64,000 nucleotides of DNA from Crenobacter oryzisoli (GCF_030385785.1 NZ_JAUEDK010000010.1:22510-86509), one strand, 5' to 3'; positions 1-8,827 are shown, counted from the first letter of the stretch. A program made the numbers and translations. The notes: a model not told the origin generated them from the sequence alone.

Positions 1-851
1 TGCAGATCAACCCGGATACCGGCCGGGTGCACACCACCTACTCCCAGGCGGTTGCGGTGACCGGGCGTCTGGCCAGCACCGACCCGAACCTGCAGAACAT
101 TCCGGTGCGTACCGCCGAGGGCCGCCGGGTGCGCGAGGCCTTTATTGCGCCGCCGGGGCACCAGATCGTGTCGGCCGACTACTCGCAGATCGAGCTCAGG
201 ATCATGGCGCACCTGTCCGGCGACAAGGGCTTGCTCGCGGCGTTCCAGAGCGGTGCGGACATCCACCGTGCCACTGCGGCCGAGGTGTTCGGCGTCGCGC
301 TCGACGCGGTCAGCGCCGACCAGCGCCGCGCCGCCAAGGCGATCAACTTCGGGCTGATCTACGGCATGAGCCAGTATGGCCTCGCCGCCCAGCTGGAGAT
401 CGACAACGCCCAGGCCAAGCAATTCATCGACCGCTACTTCATGCGCTATCCGGGCGTGGCCGAGTACATGCAGCGCACCCGCGACGCAGCGCGCGAGCAG
501 GGCTATGTCGAGACGGTGTTCGGCCGCCGCCTGTACCTGCCTGAGATCCGCTCCAGCAACGGCGCGCGTCGCGCCGGCGCCGAGCGTGCCGCGATCAACG
601 CGCCGATGCAGGGCACCGCCGCCGACCTGATCAAGCTGGCGATGATCAAGGTGCACGCCTGGTTGACCGAGCAGGGGCTGAAGTCCAGGCTGATCATGCA
701 GGTGCACGACGAACTGGTGCTCGAGGTGCCGGACGCGGAGCTGGAACTGATCAAGCGGGAGCTGCCGCGTCTGATGGCGGGCGCTGCCACGCTGGCGGTG
801 CCGCTGCTCGCCGAGGTGGGCGCCGGCGATAGCTGGGAGGCCGCGCACTGA
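1..851 (+). CDS. polA: DNA polymerase I, C-terminal part (cut by window edge)
   Basis: This is the polymerase (Klenow palm and fingers) end of DNA polymerase I, which removes RNA primers and fills gaps in replication and repair. The frame is open from base 3 without a start, so the 5' nuclease and proofreading domains lie outside the window; it ends in TGA at 849-851. Polymerase motif A ([16 protein letters not shown]), the O-helix motif B ([16 protein letters not shown], with the Phe that favours dNTPs) and motif C ([11 protein letters not shown]) are all intact and in order. A strong hairpin terminator follows 32 bases later, so polA ends its transcript here. The assignment is secure. Confidence 0.97.
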   Translation, partial: QINPDTGRVHTTYSQAVAVTGRLASTDPNLQNIPVRTAEGRRVREAFIAPPGHQIVSADYSQIELRIMAHLSGDKGLLAAFQSGADIHRATAAEVFGVALDAVSADQRRAAKAINFGLIYGMSQYGLAAQLEIDNAQAKQFIDRYFMRYPGVAEYMQRTRDAAREQGYVETVFGRRLYLPEIRSSNGARRAGAERAAINAPMQGTAADLIKLAMIKVHAWLTEQGLKSRLIMQVHDELVLEVPDAELELIKRELPRLMAGAATLAVPLLAEVGAGDSWEAAH

Positions 852-882
852 GCGGCGCAGCCCGATTCTCCTTGTCATGACG

Positions 883-908
883 ACGCCGGGGCTTGCCCCG
901 GCGTTTTT
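883..908 (+). terminator. Rho-independent terminator after polA
   Basis: A perfect 10-bp stem (ACGCCGGGGC / GCCCCGGCGT) with a TT loop is followed by a run of T at 904-908. It separates polA from the minor-pilin operon. Confidence 0.85.
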
Positions 909-990
909 CGTTTCGGCTGGTAGTTTCACGTATTCCCAGATCGGTCGGTGGCCCGTATCGTTCAGTGATATTGATTTGTCATTGATTGCA

Positions 991-1557
991 ATGCGGCTAG
1001 GCGTATTCCCCTGTGGCGGTTTCACCCTGCTCGAACTCCTGCTGGTGATGGCGCTGGCGGCGCTGCTGGTCACGATGGCCGCCGATGCGATGCCAGCCTG
1101 GCTGGCCCGTCACCGCTTGACCCTGCTCGGCCAGCAGCTGGCCGGCCAGCTCCACTACGCGCGCAGCGAGGCGCTGCGCGGCAACCGGCCGGTCTATCTG
1201 TGCGCGCTCAACGCCAAGAGCAACCTCGACCTGCAGGGCTGCTTCACCAAGCACCGCAAGGCGTACTACGTCTGGGACGAGGGGGCGCTCGTCTATGCCG
1301 ACAACCCGCTGGCCAACGGCAATCGCCCGGCCGTGTACGACTCGGGCGAGCGGCTGCGCGCGGTGCTGTTCGGGGCCGGCGTGACGGTGTCCGCACCGCT
1401 GGCGCAGCTGCGCTTCGATGCCGACGGCCTCCCCGACGAGGCGGCGGTATTCCAACTGCAGGACCTGGCGACCGGGCTGTGTCGGCCGCTCGTCCTGTCC
1501 GGCGCCGGCCGTGCCCGGCTGTGCGCTGTCGGAGAGGTGGGCTGTGGCGGCTGCTGA
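991..1557 (+). CDS. fimT: Type IV minor pilin, FimT/GspH-like
   Basis: A 188-residue prepilin. A short basic leader (MRLGVFPCGG) precedes the cleavage site and the N-methylated helix FTLLELLLVMALAALL, with Glu at +5; PilD would cleave after the second Gly. The rest resembles the GspH/FimT beta domain. It is the first gene of a tightly packed minor-pilin operon, where such proteins prime pilus assembly in the inner membrane. ATG 991 is chosen because an upstream in-frame ATG at 877 falls at the polA terminator; no convincing ribosome binding site is visible before 991. The family is clear, the exact paralogue name is by position. Confidence 0.8.
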   Translation: MRLGVFPCGGFTLLELLLVMALAALLVTMAADAMPAWLARHRLTLLGQQLAGQLHYARSEALRGNRPVYLCALNAKSNLDLQGCFTKHRKAYYVWDEGALVYADNPLANGNRPAVYDSGERLRAVLFGAGVTVSAPLAQLRFDADGLPDEAAVFQLQDLATGLCRPLVLSGAGRARLCAVGEVGCGGC

Positions 1558-1963
1558 GCGGGGCTTTTCGCTGGTCGACTACCTGATCGCCTGTGCCCTG
1601 GTCACCGGTGGTTTCTACGCGCTGGCGACGACGCAGTTGCGCAGCCATGCCCAGCTGCGTGATGCCGAGCTGCAGACCCAAGTGGCGCTGCATGCCGAGT
1701 CGCTGCGCGAATCCGTGCTGGCCGGGGTGGCACCGGAGGCGGCCCATGCACTGTTCCGGCAGCAACTGCAGACGGCGCTCGGCGAGGACACGCCGCTGCG
1801 CACCGCCTTGTGTGCGGAAGAGGATCTGGCCGTGCCGCCCGACTGGCAGGCGTTGGGCTGCGACGCAGGCGGCGCGCTGACATTGAAGGTGGCGTGGCGG
1901 CTTGCCGGGCGACAGGCCGGGGCGCTGCGCTACGGCAGCTACCAGCTGAGGGTCGGGCCGTGA
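1544..1963 (+). CDS. pilV: Type IV minor pilin, PilV-like
   Basis: A 139-residue prepilin with a very short leader (MAAAERG) and then FSLVDYLIACALVTGGFYAL. The fifth mature residue is Asp rather than the usual Glu, which is unusual because Glu5 contacts the N-terminus of the neighbouring pilin. The start is GTG at 1544, supported by GGAGAGG at 1531-1537; it overlaps the end of fimT by 14 bases, and the stop overlaps the next ATG. Named PilV from operon order (fimT-V-W-X-E) and its short size; sequence divergence in this family is high. Confidence 0.72.
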   Translation: MAAAERGFSLVDYLIACALVTGGFYALATTQLRSHAQLRDAELQTQVALHAESLRESVLAGVAPEAAHALFRQQLQTALGEDTPLRTALCAEEDLAVPPDWQALGCDAGGALTLKVAWRLAGRQAGALRYGSYQLRVGP

Positions 1964-2829
1964 TGTGTCGTCAGCATGGCCGTACGCTGATCGAACTGAT
2001 GCTGACGCTTGCGCTGGCGATGATGCTGCTTGCGCTGATGTTGCCGGTGCTGCTCGGCGCCGCCCGGCTCGCGTTGCTTCAGGAGCGACAGCAGGCGGTG
2101 CAGCAGGATGCCCGGCTGGCGTTGACGACGTTGGTGCGCGACCTGCGCATGGCAGGCCACTTCGGCTGTGCCTCCCTCGATCCCGATGGCGCGCTGGCCG
2201 GCAGCCTGCCGTGGAGTGGCACGCCCAGTTTCGGTAGCGGTGGCGGTGCGGTGCGACTGCAATACGGCCAGGCGGGGTCAGTGCTGACCGCGCTGGAGCG
2301 CGATGCCGGCGGCGGGCGCCTACGCGGGCTGAGCGCCCGGTTCACCGGCGGGGAGACCCGACTCGGCGACGCGCGCTTTCTGGTGCTGGCGAGCTGCCTG
2401 CGGGCCGATCTGGTCGATACGGCAGGCATAGGCCGTCGCGTCGGCCCCGACGGCTATCGGCTGGATCTGTCTGGTGCATCGCTACCGTTGGAACATGGCA
2501 CGGCTGTAGGGCATCCGGCCGAGCAGTTGGAGCTGCTGAGGCTGGTGTCGCGGGTCTACGTGGTCGGGCGACACGGCGGACGACAGGGGCTGTATCGGTT
2601 CGAGCTGGGCGACGACGGCCGTTGGCAGGGGCCGGTCGAGCTGGCGCCCGGCGTGACGGCGTTGACGGTGGAGCCCATCAGGGAAGGAGCGTGCCCCGCT
2701 GCCCGGCTCTGGCAGGTGACCCTGGAGATCGGCAGCGAGGAAGCGGCCCCTGCGCAAGACGGCGGTGGGGTGCAACGGCGCTACCAGACCCGAGTGGCGG
2801 GGCGCGGAGGGGCGGCATGTCCTGCCTGA
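1963..2829 (+). CDS. pilW: Type IV minor pilin, PilW-like
   Basis: A 288-residue prepilin. The leader MCRQHG is followed by RTLIELMLTLALAMMLLALMLP, so the first mature residue would be Arg instead of Phe or Met, while Glu5 is kept. The length and the long C-terminal beta domain with paired Cys (for example GHFGCASLD and LASCLRAD) fit PilW, a component of the minor-pilin tip complex. It starts inside the stop codon of the preceding gene and overlaps the next gene by 13 bases, so the four genes are translationally coupled. Confidence 0.78.
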   Translation: MCRQHGRTLIELMLTLALAMMLLALMLPVLLGAARLALLQERQQAVQQDARLALTTLVRDLRMAGHFGCASLDPDGALAGSLPWSGTPSFGSGGGAVRLQYGQAGSVLTALERDAGGGRLRGLSARFTGGETRLGDARFLVLASCLRADLVDTAGIGRRVGPDGYRLDLSGASLPLEHGTAVGHPAEQLELLRLVSRVYVVGRHGGRQGLYRFELGDDGRWQGPVELAPGVTALTVEPIREGACPAARLWQVTLEIGSEEAAPAQDGGGVQRRYQTRVAGRGGAACPA

Positions 2830-3545
2830 TGGCGCAGCGCGGCTCGACGCTCTTGGCGATCCTGCCGCTCTTGGTGGTGATGGGCCTGATGGTCGCGACC
2901 AGCAGTCAGCGGCTGGCGAACGAGCGCCGCATCGCCGCGAATCAGGCCGATCGCCAGTACGCCATGCAGGCAGCCGAGGCGGCGCTGGCACGGGGCGAAC
3001 AGCAGGCGGTGCGGCTCGATCGCGAACTGGGGATAGCCGGCAAACCGGACGCCGAGCTGTTCGGGCCGGCCGGCCTGTTCAGCGACGACTGCCGTAATCC
3101 GGCCAACCCGGCGGGGTGGCAGAGCGGCCTGTGCCGGGTGGGCCTGGCGGACCGTGAGCCGCCGTGGCTGAAGGTGGTGACGCTGGGCGGACGGCGCTGG
3201 CCGCTGCTGCACCCGTGCGGCCATGCCCGCGAGCTGGTGCTCGACAGCCGCGCAGCCCTGCGCTGCAACACCGGTGACGTGCTGGCGGGCGGCACCTTGT
3301 GGGCCAACCCGCGCTATCTGATCGAACTGCTGCAGCGCGATTATCGCGACGAGCTGGGGCGCAGCGGGAGGCTGTACCGGATCAGTGCACGCGGCTGGGG
3401 GCGCAACCGGTACAGCCAGGCGACGCTACAGAGCTATCTACTGGTGCCGGACACGGCTGCGGAGCATGGGGCCGGCCGTGTCCAGGCTAGCTCGCCAGCG
3501 GAGGAAGCGCTGCCGCTGCGGCTGGGATGGCGCGAACTGTTCTAG
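2817..3545 (+). CDS. pilX: Type IV minor pilin, PilX-like
   Basis: A 242-residue protein with a prepilin-type N-terminus (MSCLMAQRG, then STLLAILPLLVVMGLMVATSSQ). As in other PilX/GspK-type pilins the +5 position is not Glu (it is Ala). The segment NERRIAANQADRQYAMQAAEAALARGE is typical of PilX. GGAGGGG at 2806-2812 precedes the ATG; an alternative ATG lies at 2829. In related genomes pilY1, encoding the tip adhesin, normally follows pilX; here a PilE-like gene follows directly. Confidence 0.76.
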   Translation: MSCLMAQRGSTLLAILPLLVVMGLMVATSSQRLANERRIAANQADRQYAMQAAEAALARGEQQAVRLDRELGIAGKPDAELFGPAGLFSDDCRNPANPAGWQSGLCRVGLADREPPWLKVVTLGGRRWPLLHPCGHARELVLDSRAALRCNTGDVLAGGTLWANPRYLIELLQRDYRDELGRSGRLYRISARGWGRNRYSQATLQSYLLVPDTAAEHGAGRVQASSPAEEALPLRLGWRELF

Positions 3546-3557
3546 GAAGGAGAGAGC

Positions 3558-3968
3558 ATGCCGCAACGCGGTTTTAGCCTGATCGAACTGATGGTCGTCC
3601 TGGCGATTGTCGCGGGCCTGGCGACGCTGGCCTACCCGTCGTACCAGGCTCAGCTGCGCCGCAGCCATCAGACCGAGGCGCGCGGTGCGCTGCTCGAGGC
3701 CGGGTTGTTTCTGGAGCGCTGGTACGCGGAGAAGGGGGGGTACAAGCAGGATTCGACCACCTGGCCGGCACTGCCCGGCGACGGTACGCCGTTCTACGAG
3801 ATCAAGTTCAGTACCAGCGCCAAGAATACCGACGACGGCGAGTACCGGCTGCGTGCCATGCCGCGGCCGGAGCACGCCTGGCTCGGCGCCGAATACCTGG
3901 AACTCGACCAGGATGGCAATCTGCGTCTCTGCGAGGAGCAGGGCGGTACGCGGCGCTGCCGGCGCTAG
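3558..3968 (+). CDS. pilE: Type IV pilin, PilE-like
   Basis: A 136-residue prepilin with the classical leader MPQRG and mature start FSLIELMVVLAIVAGLATLAYPSYQ, including Glu5. A C-terminal Cys pair (LRLCEEQGGTRRC) forms the expected disulfide loop. AAGGAGAG at 3546-3553 is a good ribosome binding site. It closes the minor-pilin operon, so it is more likely the PilE minor pilin (as in Pseudomonas fimU-pilVWXY1Y2E) than the major subunit; ComP-like DNA-binding pilins have a similar size and cannot be excluded by reading. Confidence 0.8.
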   Translation: MPQRGFSLIELMVVLAIVAGLATLAYPSYQAQLRRSHQTEARGALLEAGLFLERWYAEKGGYKQDSTTWPALPGDGTPFYEIKFSTSAKNTDDGEYRLRAMPRPEHAWLGAEYLELDQDGNLRLCEEQGGTRRCRR

Positions 3969-4024
3969 CCAGTGCCCCCGCTTAGACGGTAACCTGCGCG
4001 ACTGTCTCTCAGCTGATTTTTGTC

Positions 4025-5227
4025 ATGTCCGTCTTCACCCCGCGTCGCCAGCTCGGCCTCGCCCTGCTGCTCGCCGCGCTGTCGGCGATCGGCCCGTTTT
4101 CGATCGATACTTTCCTGCCGGCGATGCGCGCGATTGGCGCGAGCCTCGGCGCAAGCCCGGTGGCGATCCAGCAGGCGCTGACCGTTTACCTGTTCTGCTA
4201 CGCGCTGATGATGCTGTGGCACGGTTCGATTTCGGACGCCATCGGGCGACGGCCGGTGGTGCTGGCGACGACGCTGCTGTTCGGACTGGCCTCGGTCGGT
4301 TGCGCGCTCGCGCCGAACCTCGAGACGCTGCTGGCGTTGCGGGCGGTGCAGGGGCTGTGCGGCGGGGCCGGCTTGATCGTCGGCCGCGCGGTGATCCGCG
4401 ACTGCTTCGACGGTGCCGCGGCGCAGCGGATGATGTCCCAGGTGACGATGCTGTTCTCGCTGGCACCGGCGATCGCACCGGTGGTCGGCGGCTGGCTGTT
4501 CGGCGCGTTCGGCTGGCACTCGATCTTCGTGTTCATGGCGCTGGTCGGCTTCGTGCTGTTTGCGCTGTCGTGGTTCGGCCTGCCCGAGACCCACCCGCAC
4601 GGCCGGCGCCAGCCGCTCGCCTGGCGGCAACTACTCGCCAACTACAAGAGGGTGGGCCAAACCCCGGCGTTCTTCTTTCTCGCCGCCGCCGTTTCGTGCA
4701 ACTTCGCCGGTTTCTTCGTCTACATTCCGTCGGCACCGGTGTTCCTGATGCAACACCTGCATCTGGGGCCGGGGCAGTTTCTGTACATGTTCGGACCGGC
4801 AGTGTCCGGCATCATGCTCGGCGCCTGGCTGTCCGGCCGCATGGCCGGCCGGCGCGGCGCGCGCGAGACGGTGACGATAGGCTATGGGCTGATGCTGACG
4901 GCGATGCTCGCCAACGTCGGCTACAACCTGTTCTTCCCGCCCAGCCTGCTGCCGTGCGTGCTGCCGCTGATGCTCTACACCACCGGGATGTCGCTGGTCG
5001 CGCCGACGATCACGCTGAACCTGATGGACCAGTTTCCCGAACTGCGCGGCACGGTGTCGTCGCTGCAGGGCTTCAGCCAGACCATGCTCGGCAGTCTGGT
5101 GGCCGGGGTGATCTCGCCGCTGGTGTGGGGCAGCCCGCTGACGCTGGCGCTGACGATGGGGGGCTTCCTGCTCCTGGGAGGGGCGGCGTTGTTCGGCTAT
5201 CGCCGGCACATGCCAAAAGGTAAATAA
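4025..5227 (+). CDS. bcr: MFS drug exporter, Bcr/CflA family
   Basis: A 400-residue, 12-helix major facilitator of the inner membrane. The N-terminus AIGPFSIDTFLPAM is typical of Bcr/CflA antiporters, which export bicyclomycin, chloramphenicol and related compounds in exchange for protons. Motif A (loop 2-3) reads GSISDAIGRRPVVLATTLLFG, and the motif-C-like region lies near SLAPAIAPVVGGWL. It has no close operon partner; the gap to the next gene carries a Fur-box-like site that belongs to the iron operon. Substrate cannot be told from sequence. Confidence 0.88.
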   Translation: MSVFTPRRQLGLALLLAALSAIGPFSIDTFLPAMRAIGASLGASPVAIQQALTVYLFCYALMMLWHGSISDAIGRRPVVLATTLLFGLASVGCALAPNLETLLALRAVQGLCGGAGLIVGRAVIRDCFDGAAAQRMMSQVTMLFSLAPAIAPVVGGWLFGAFGWHSIFVFMALVGFVLFALSWFGLPETHPHGRRQPLAWRQLLANYKRVGQTPAFFFLAAAVSCNFAGFFVYIPSAPVFLMQHLHLGPGQFLYMFGPAVSGIMLGAWLSGRMAGRRGARETVTIGYGLMLTAMLANVGYNLFFPPSLLPCVLPLMLYTTGMSLVAPTITLNLMDQFPELRGTVSSLQGFSQTMLGSLVAGVISPLVWGSPLTLALTMGGFLLLGGAALFGYRRHMPKGK

Positions 5228-5279
5228 CCGAGCAGTTTGATTTTTTCGACATATTGCTGGTGCCGATTTGTGTCTGCAT

Positions 5280-5298
5280 GATAATGCGAGTTATTATC
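5280..5298. promoter_or_regulatory. Fur-box-like operator before ftrA
   Basis: The 19-mer GATAATGCGAGTTATTATC has perfect outer arms GATAAT / ATTATC, matching both ends of the Fur consensus GATAATGATAATCATTATC. It lies 94 bases upstream of the ftrA start, so iron-loaded Fur would repress the ferrous iron operon. Confidence 0.72.
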
Positions 5299-5391
5299 CT
5301 TCTTGTTCTCAGTTGGCGCTGAGTCCGGCCGGTCGATAAGAACCCTACCGTTTATGACGGCGGCCAATACAAACTTCCTAAGGATATCGAA

Positions 5392-5937
5392 ATGAATCGC
5401 GTTGTCGCACGCCTCTCCCTGCTGACGCTGGCGCTCGGTGTCAGCACCGCCGCCATGGCCACCGAATACCCGATCGGCAAGCCGCAGATCAAGAACGGCA
5501 TGGAAGTCGGCGCCGTCTACCTGCAGCCGACCAAGATGGAACCGGAAGGCATGATGCGCAAGGCAGAGGAGTCGGACATCCACATCGAGGCCGACATCCA
5601 CGCCGTGGCCAAGAACCCGAACGGCTTCGCCCAGGGCGACTGGCTGCCGTACCTGCTGGTGAAGTACGAGCTGACCAAGGTGGGCAGCAACCAGGTGATC
5701 AAGGGCGAGATGATGCCGATGGTGGCCGACGACGGCCCGCACTACGGCGACAACGTGAAGCTGGCCGGTCCGGGCAAGTACAAGGTGAAGTTCTCGGTGC
5801 TGCCGCCGAGTGCCAATCAGCACGCCCACTTCGGCCGCCACGTCGACAAGGAGACCGGCGTGGGTCCGTGGTTCAAGCCGTTCGATGTGAACTACGAGTT
5901 CGTGTACGCGGGCATCGGCAAGAAGGGCGGTTACTAA
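5392..5937 (+). CDS. ftrA: Periplasmic iron-binding protein, P19/FtrA family
   Basis: A 181-residue exported protein with a signal peptide ending ...STAAMA before TEYPIG. It belongs to the P19/FetP/FtrA family that captures iron in the periplasm for an Ftr1 permease. Family metal-site regions are visible: the Glu/His cluster in EESDIHIEADIHA, the Met-rich EMMPMVADDGPHYGD, and HAHFGRHVDKETG. It is the first gene of a four-gene set identical in order to Bordetella ftrABCD. AAGGATATCGAA just before the ATG serves as ribosome binding site. Two Fur-box-like sites flank the gene. Confidence 0.9.
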   Translation: MNRVVARLSLLTLALGVSTAAMATEYPIGKPQIKNGMEVGAVYLQPTKMEPEGMMRKAEESDIHIEADIHAVAKNPNGFAQGDWLPYLLVKYELTKVGSNQVIKGEMMPMVADDGPHYGDNVKLAGPGKYKVKFSVLPPSANQHAHFGRHVDKETGVGPWFKPFDVNYEFVYAGIGKKGGY

Positions 5938-5953
5938 GACCCGTATCGATTAT

Positions 5954-5972
5954 GATAATGCGCCGCGTTATC
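5954..5972. promoter_or_regulatory. Second Fur-box-like operator, between ftrA and ftrB
   Basis: GATAATGCGCCGCGTTATC (inside the perfect inverted repeat TGATAA...TTATCA at 5953-5973) resembles a Fur box with a GC-rich centre. Its place between ftrA and ftrB suggests a second iron-regulated promoter for ftrBCD. Confidence 0.65.
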
Positions 5973-6133
5973 ATTGATCCGGTTAAGACGACAGCGTTGG
6001 CCACTGCCGGCGCTGTTTTGCATTGCGGGTCGCTCACAAAATCCGACGCAGCGATCTCGGCGAGGCGCACTCCACAGGGCCGCGCAACGACCGGGGGGAT
6101 TCTGTCAGCGACTCTGAACATAAGGAAAACATC

Positions 6134-6457
6134 ATGCGGAACTGGCTGATTGCACTGTTGTTCGCGGCTCCCCTGGTGGCTCAGGCTGCCGACCTGCCGA
6201 CTTTCAAACTCGAGATGAAGGACGGCAAGCTGATCCCGATGCGTATCGAAGTGCCGTCGGGTCAGAAGTTCGTGCTGGAAATCCACAATACCGGCAAGAT
6301 CCCGGTCGAGTTCGAAAGCCTGCAGCTGCGCAAGGAAAAAGTGCTGGCGCCGGGCGCTTCGTCGTTCGTGGTGGTCGCGCCGCTGCAGAAGGGCGAATAC
6401 AAGTACTTCGACGACTTCCACCAGGCGACCACGCAGGGCGTGATCGTCGCCAAGTAA
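6134..6457 (+). CDS. ftrB: Cupredoxin-like periplasmic protein FtrB
   Basis: A 107-residue protein with signal peptide MRNWLIALLFAAPLVAQA and a single cupredoxin-like domain (FVLEIHNTGKIPVEFES ... KGEYKYFDDFH). In the Bordetella FtrABCD system the corresponding protein is thought to oxidise or hand over ferrous iron near the permease; the usual cupredoxin Cys ligand is not seen here, so the copper chemistry is unclear. ATG 6134 is preceded by AAGGAAAA. The next gene begins 10 bases after its stop. Confidence 0.82.
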   Translation: MRNWLIALLFAAPLVAQAADLPTFKLEMKDGKLIPMRIEVPSGQKFVLEIHNTGKIPVEFESLQLRKEKVLAPGASSFVVVAPLQKGEYKYFDDFHQATTQGVIVAK

Positions 6458-6467
6458 GGAGCGCGCG

Positions 6468-7301
6468 ATGGGACAGGTCGTATTCGTGATGTGGCGCGAG
6501 AGCGTCGAGGCGCTGCTGGTGATCGGTATCCTGCACGCCTGGCTGTCGAACAACGCCGAGGCGAAGGGCGGCAAGCGCTACCTGTGGGGCGGCGTGCTCG
6601 CCGGCCTCGGCATCGCCGGTCTCTTGGCGGTCGGTTTCTTCGAGGCCAGCGAGTTTCTCGGCAACGCGCAGGACTACTTCCAGACCGGCATGGTGCTGAT
6701 TGCAGCCGCGCTGATCGTGCAGATGGTGTTCTGGATGCGCAAGCACGGCCGCACGCTGAAGAAGGAGCTGGAGAGCGGGCTGACTGCGAACGCGAAGCAG
6801 CAGAACTGGTGGGGCGTGTTCGTGCTGGCCGCGCTGGCGGTGGCACGCGAGGGCAGCGAGGCGGTGGTGTTCCTGTACGGCCTGATCGCCGGCGCTGACA
6901 GCTCGACGCTGCTGACGATGGGCGGCGGCGCGGTGCTGGGCCTGGTGCTGGCGATCGGCACCTACTGGCTGTTGCAGGTGGCCGGCTCGGCGATGGGCTG
7001 GCGCCTCTTCTTCAAGGTGTCCGAAGTGCTGCTGTTGCTGCTCGCCTCGGCGATGCTGGTCAACGGCGTCGACCGGCTGATCTCGATGGACGTGCTGCCG
7101 GCGCTGGTCGACCCGGTGTGGGACAGCTCGGCGCTGCTCGATGACAGCACGCAGCTGGGTGGACTGGTGGCGGCGCTGACCGGCTACCGCGCCCACCCGG
7201 CGCTGATGACACTGCTCGTCTGGCTCGGCTTCTGGGGCGGGGTGACCGTGATGCTCAAGCGTGCCACGCCGGCACCGCAGAAGAAGGCAGCCCAGGCATG
7301 A
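6468..7301 (+). CDS. ftrC: Ferrous iron permease, FTR1 family
   Basis: A 277-residue, seven-helix inner-membrane permease. The two iron-channel motifs of the Ftr1 family are present: RESVE in the first helix (MWRESVEALL) and REGSE in the fourth (VAREGSEAVVF). It moves iron supplied by FtrA/FtrB into the cytoplasm. GGAGCGCG lies just ahead of the ATG, and the 3' end overlaps ftrD by 4 bases, so the two are translationally coupled. Confidence 0.92.
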   Translation: MGQVVFVMWRESVEALLVIGILHAWLSNNAEAKGGKRYLWGGVLAGLGIAGLLAVGFFEASEFLGNAQDYFQTGMVLIAAALIVQMVFWMRKHGRTLKKELESGLTANAKQQNWWGVFVLAALAVAREGSEAVVFLYGLIAGADSSTLLTMGGGAVLGLVLAIGTYWLLQVAGSAMGWRLFFKVSEVLLLLLASAMLVNGVDRLISMDVLPALVDPVWDSSALLDDSTQLGGLVAALTGYRAHPALMTLLVWLGFWGGVTVMLKRATPAPQKKAAQA

Positions 7302-8662
7302 GACCGGCGCTGGCCGCTTACGGCAACTGGCTGCGCGACCACCAGTCGTGGCTGCGCACCATCCAGTGGGTGGTGGTGGTGGCGTACGCGATGCTGATTC
7401 TGGTGCCGGCGTTCATGCCGCTGCCGGACGATTCGGCGCGCATGGTCAACAACCTGACCGTGTTCGCGCAGTTTGTGTTCTGGGGCATCTGGTGGCCGTT
7501 CGTGCTGGTGTCGATGGTGCTGTTCGGTCGGCTGTGGTGCGGTGTGCTGTGCCCGGAGGGCGCGCTGTCCGAATGGGCGTCGCGCCACGGCAAGGGCCGC
7601 CCGATCCCGCGCTGGATGCGCTGGGGCGGCTGGCCCTTCGTCGCCTTCGTGCTGACCACTGTGTACGGCCAGATGGTCAGCGTCTACCAGTATCCGAAGG
7701 CGGTGCTGCTGGTGCTGGGCGGCTCGACCGTGGCGGCGATGGTGGTCGGCTACTACTACACCCGCGGTAAGCGCGCCTGGTGCCGCTACCTGTGCCCGGT
7801 GAACGGCGTGTTCGAGCTGCTGACCAAGCTCGCGCCGATGCATTACAAGGTCGACGAGCAGAAGTGGAAGCATTCGCTCGACATCGGCATCCGCATCCAG
7901 GCGGTGGACTGTGCGCCGTTGCAGCCGATCCGCCACATGAAGGGCGGCAGTGGCTGTCACATGTGCGGCCGCTGCAGCGACCACCGCGGCGCGGTGACGC
8001 TGGCGGCGCGGCCGTTCGGCGAGGAGGTGGTGGAGGTGGCCGAGAAGGAGGCGACCCACTGGCAGACGCTGCTGATCGTGTTCGGCCTGTTGGGCGTGGC
8101 GATCGGCGCCTTCCACTGGACCGTCAGCCCGTGGTTCGTCACCCTCAAGCAGTGGGCGGCCGAATGGCTGGTCAATCGCGAGATCTTCTGGCCGCTCGAT
8201 GACAACACGCCGTGGTGGCTGTTCACTCATTACCCGGAGCTGAACGACAGCTTCACCTGGCTCGATGGCGGTCTGCTGATCGGCTACATCGGCGCGACCG
8301 CCTTGGTGATGGGGGCCTGTATCAGCCTCTCCCTCGCGCTGGCGGTGGCGGTGGCCGGGTCGTGGAGCAACCGGCGCTTCCACCACCTGGCGCAAGCGCT
8401 GATCCCGCTGGCCGGCTGCGGGGTGTTCCTCGGCCTGTCGGCGACGACGCTGACGCTGCTCAAGCACGAGGGTATCCAGGCGTATTGGGCGAACAACCTG
8501 CGTCTGACACTGCTCACCGGCGCGATGCTGTGGTCGCTGTGGCTGGCGATCAAGATCGTGGCGCGCTGGGGCGGCGGCCGCGCGTGGCTGGTGCTGGTGC
8601 CGTTTCTCGGCACGCTGGCGACGGTCGGGGCTGCCTGGGGCTTTATGTTCTGGTGGTGGTGA
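7298..8662 (+). CDS. ftrD: Polyferredoxin-like membrane protein FtrD
   Basis: A 454-residue membrane protein with iron-sulfur motifs: WCGVLCPEG, WCRYLCPVNG and GCHMCGRC, the pattern of NapH/RdxA-like electron carriers. In Bordetella FtrD is proposed to complete electron flow for FtrABC-mediated iron uptake. Several hydrophobic helices lie at both ends. It is the last gene of the operon (ATGA overlap with ftrC) and is followed by a terminator at 8685-8714. Confidence 0.87.
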   Translation: MRPALAAYGNWLRDHQSWLRTIQWVVVVAYAMLILVPAFMPLPDDSARMVNNLTVFAQFVFWGIWWPFVLVSMVLFGRLWCGVLCPEGALSEWASRHGKGRPIPRWMRWGGWPFVAFVLTTVYGQMVSVYQYPKAVLLVLGGSTVAAMVVGYYYTRGKRAWCRYLCPVNGVFELLTKLAPMHYKVDEQKWKHSLDIGIRIQAVDCAPLQPIRHMKGGSGCHMCGRCSDHRGAVTLAARPFGEEVVEVAEKEATHWQTLLIVFGLLGVAIGAFHWTVSPWFVTLKQWAAEWLVNREIFWPLDDNTPWWLFTHYPELNDSFTWLDGGLLIGYIGATALVMGACISLSLALAVAVAGSWSNRRFHHLAQALIPLAGCGVFLGLSATTLTLLKHEGIQAYWANNLRLTLLTGAMLWSLWLAIKIVARWGGGRAWLVLVPFLGTLATVGAAWGFMFWWW

Positions 8663-8684
8663 GCATGGCCGAAGGGTCGCGAAG

Positions 8685-8714
8685 AAAGCCGCGGGCGATG
8701 CTTGCGGCTTTTTT
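8685..8714 (+). terminator. Terminator after ftrABCD
   Basis: The stem AAAGCCGC / GCGGCTTT is followed by T to 8714. It ends the iron operon; the opposite-strand gene beyond begins its stop codon at 8828. Confidence 0.75.
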
Positions 8715-8827
8715 GTGGTCGGTTGCCTAAGCCAATAGCGATCGGAGAGGGAGCATGGTCCGTTTTGCGCCATTTCGTAGGATGGAGGCGCTGGCGCCGT
8801 AACCTATCGCTTTCTTCGGCCAACCCC

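Noticed and set aside
3607..5223. A 538-residue open frame overlapping pilE and the drug exporter
   Set aside because: It is the +1 shadow of the MFS gene, rich in Arg and Ala, without membrane helices or domains.
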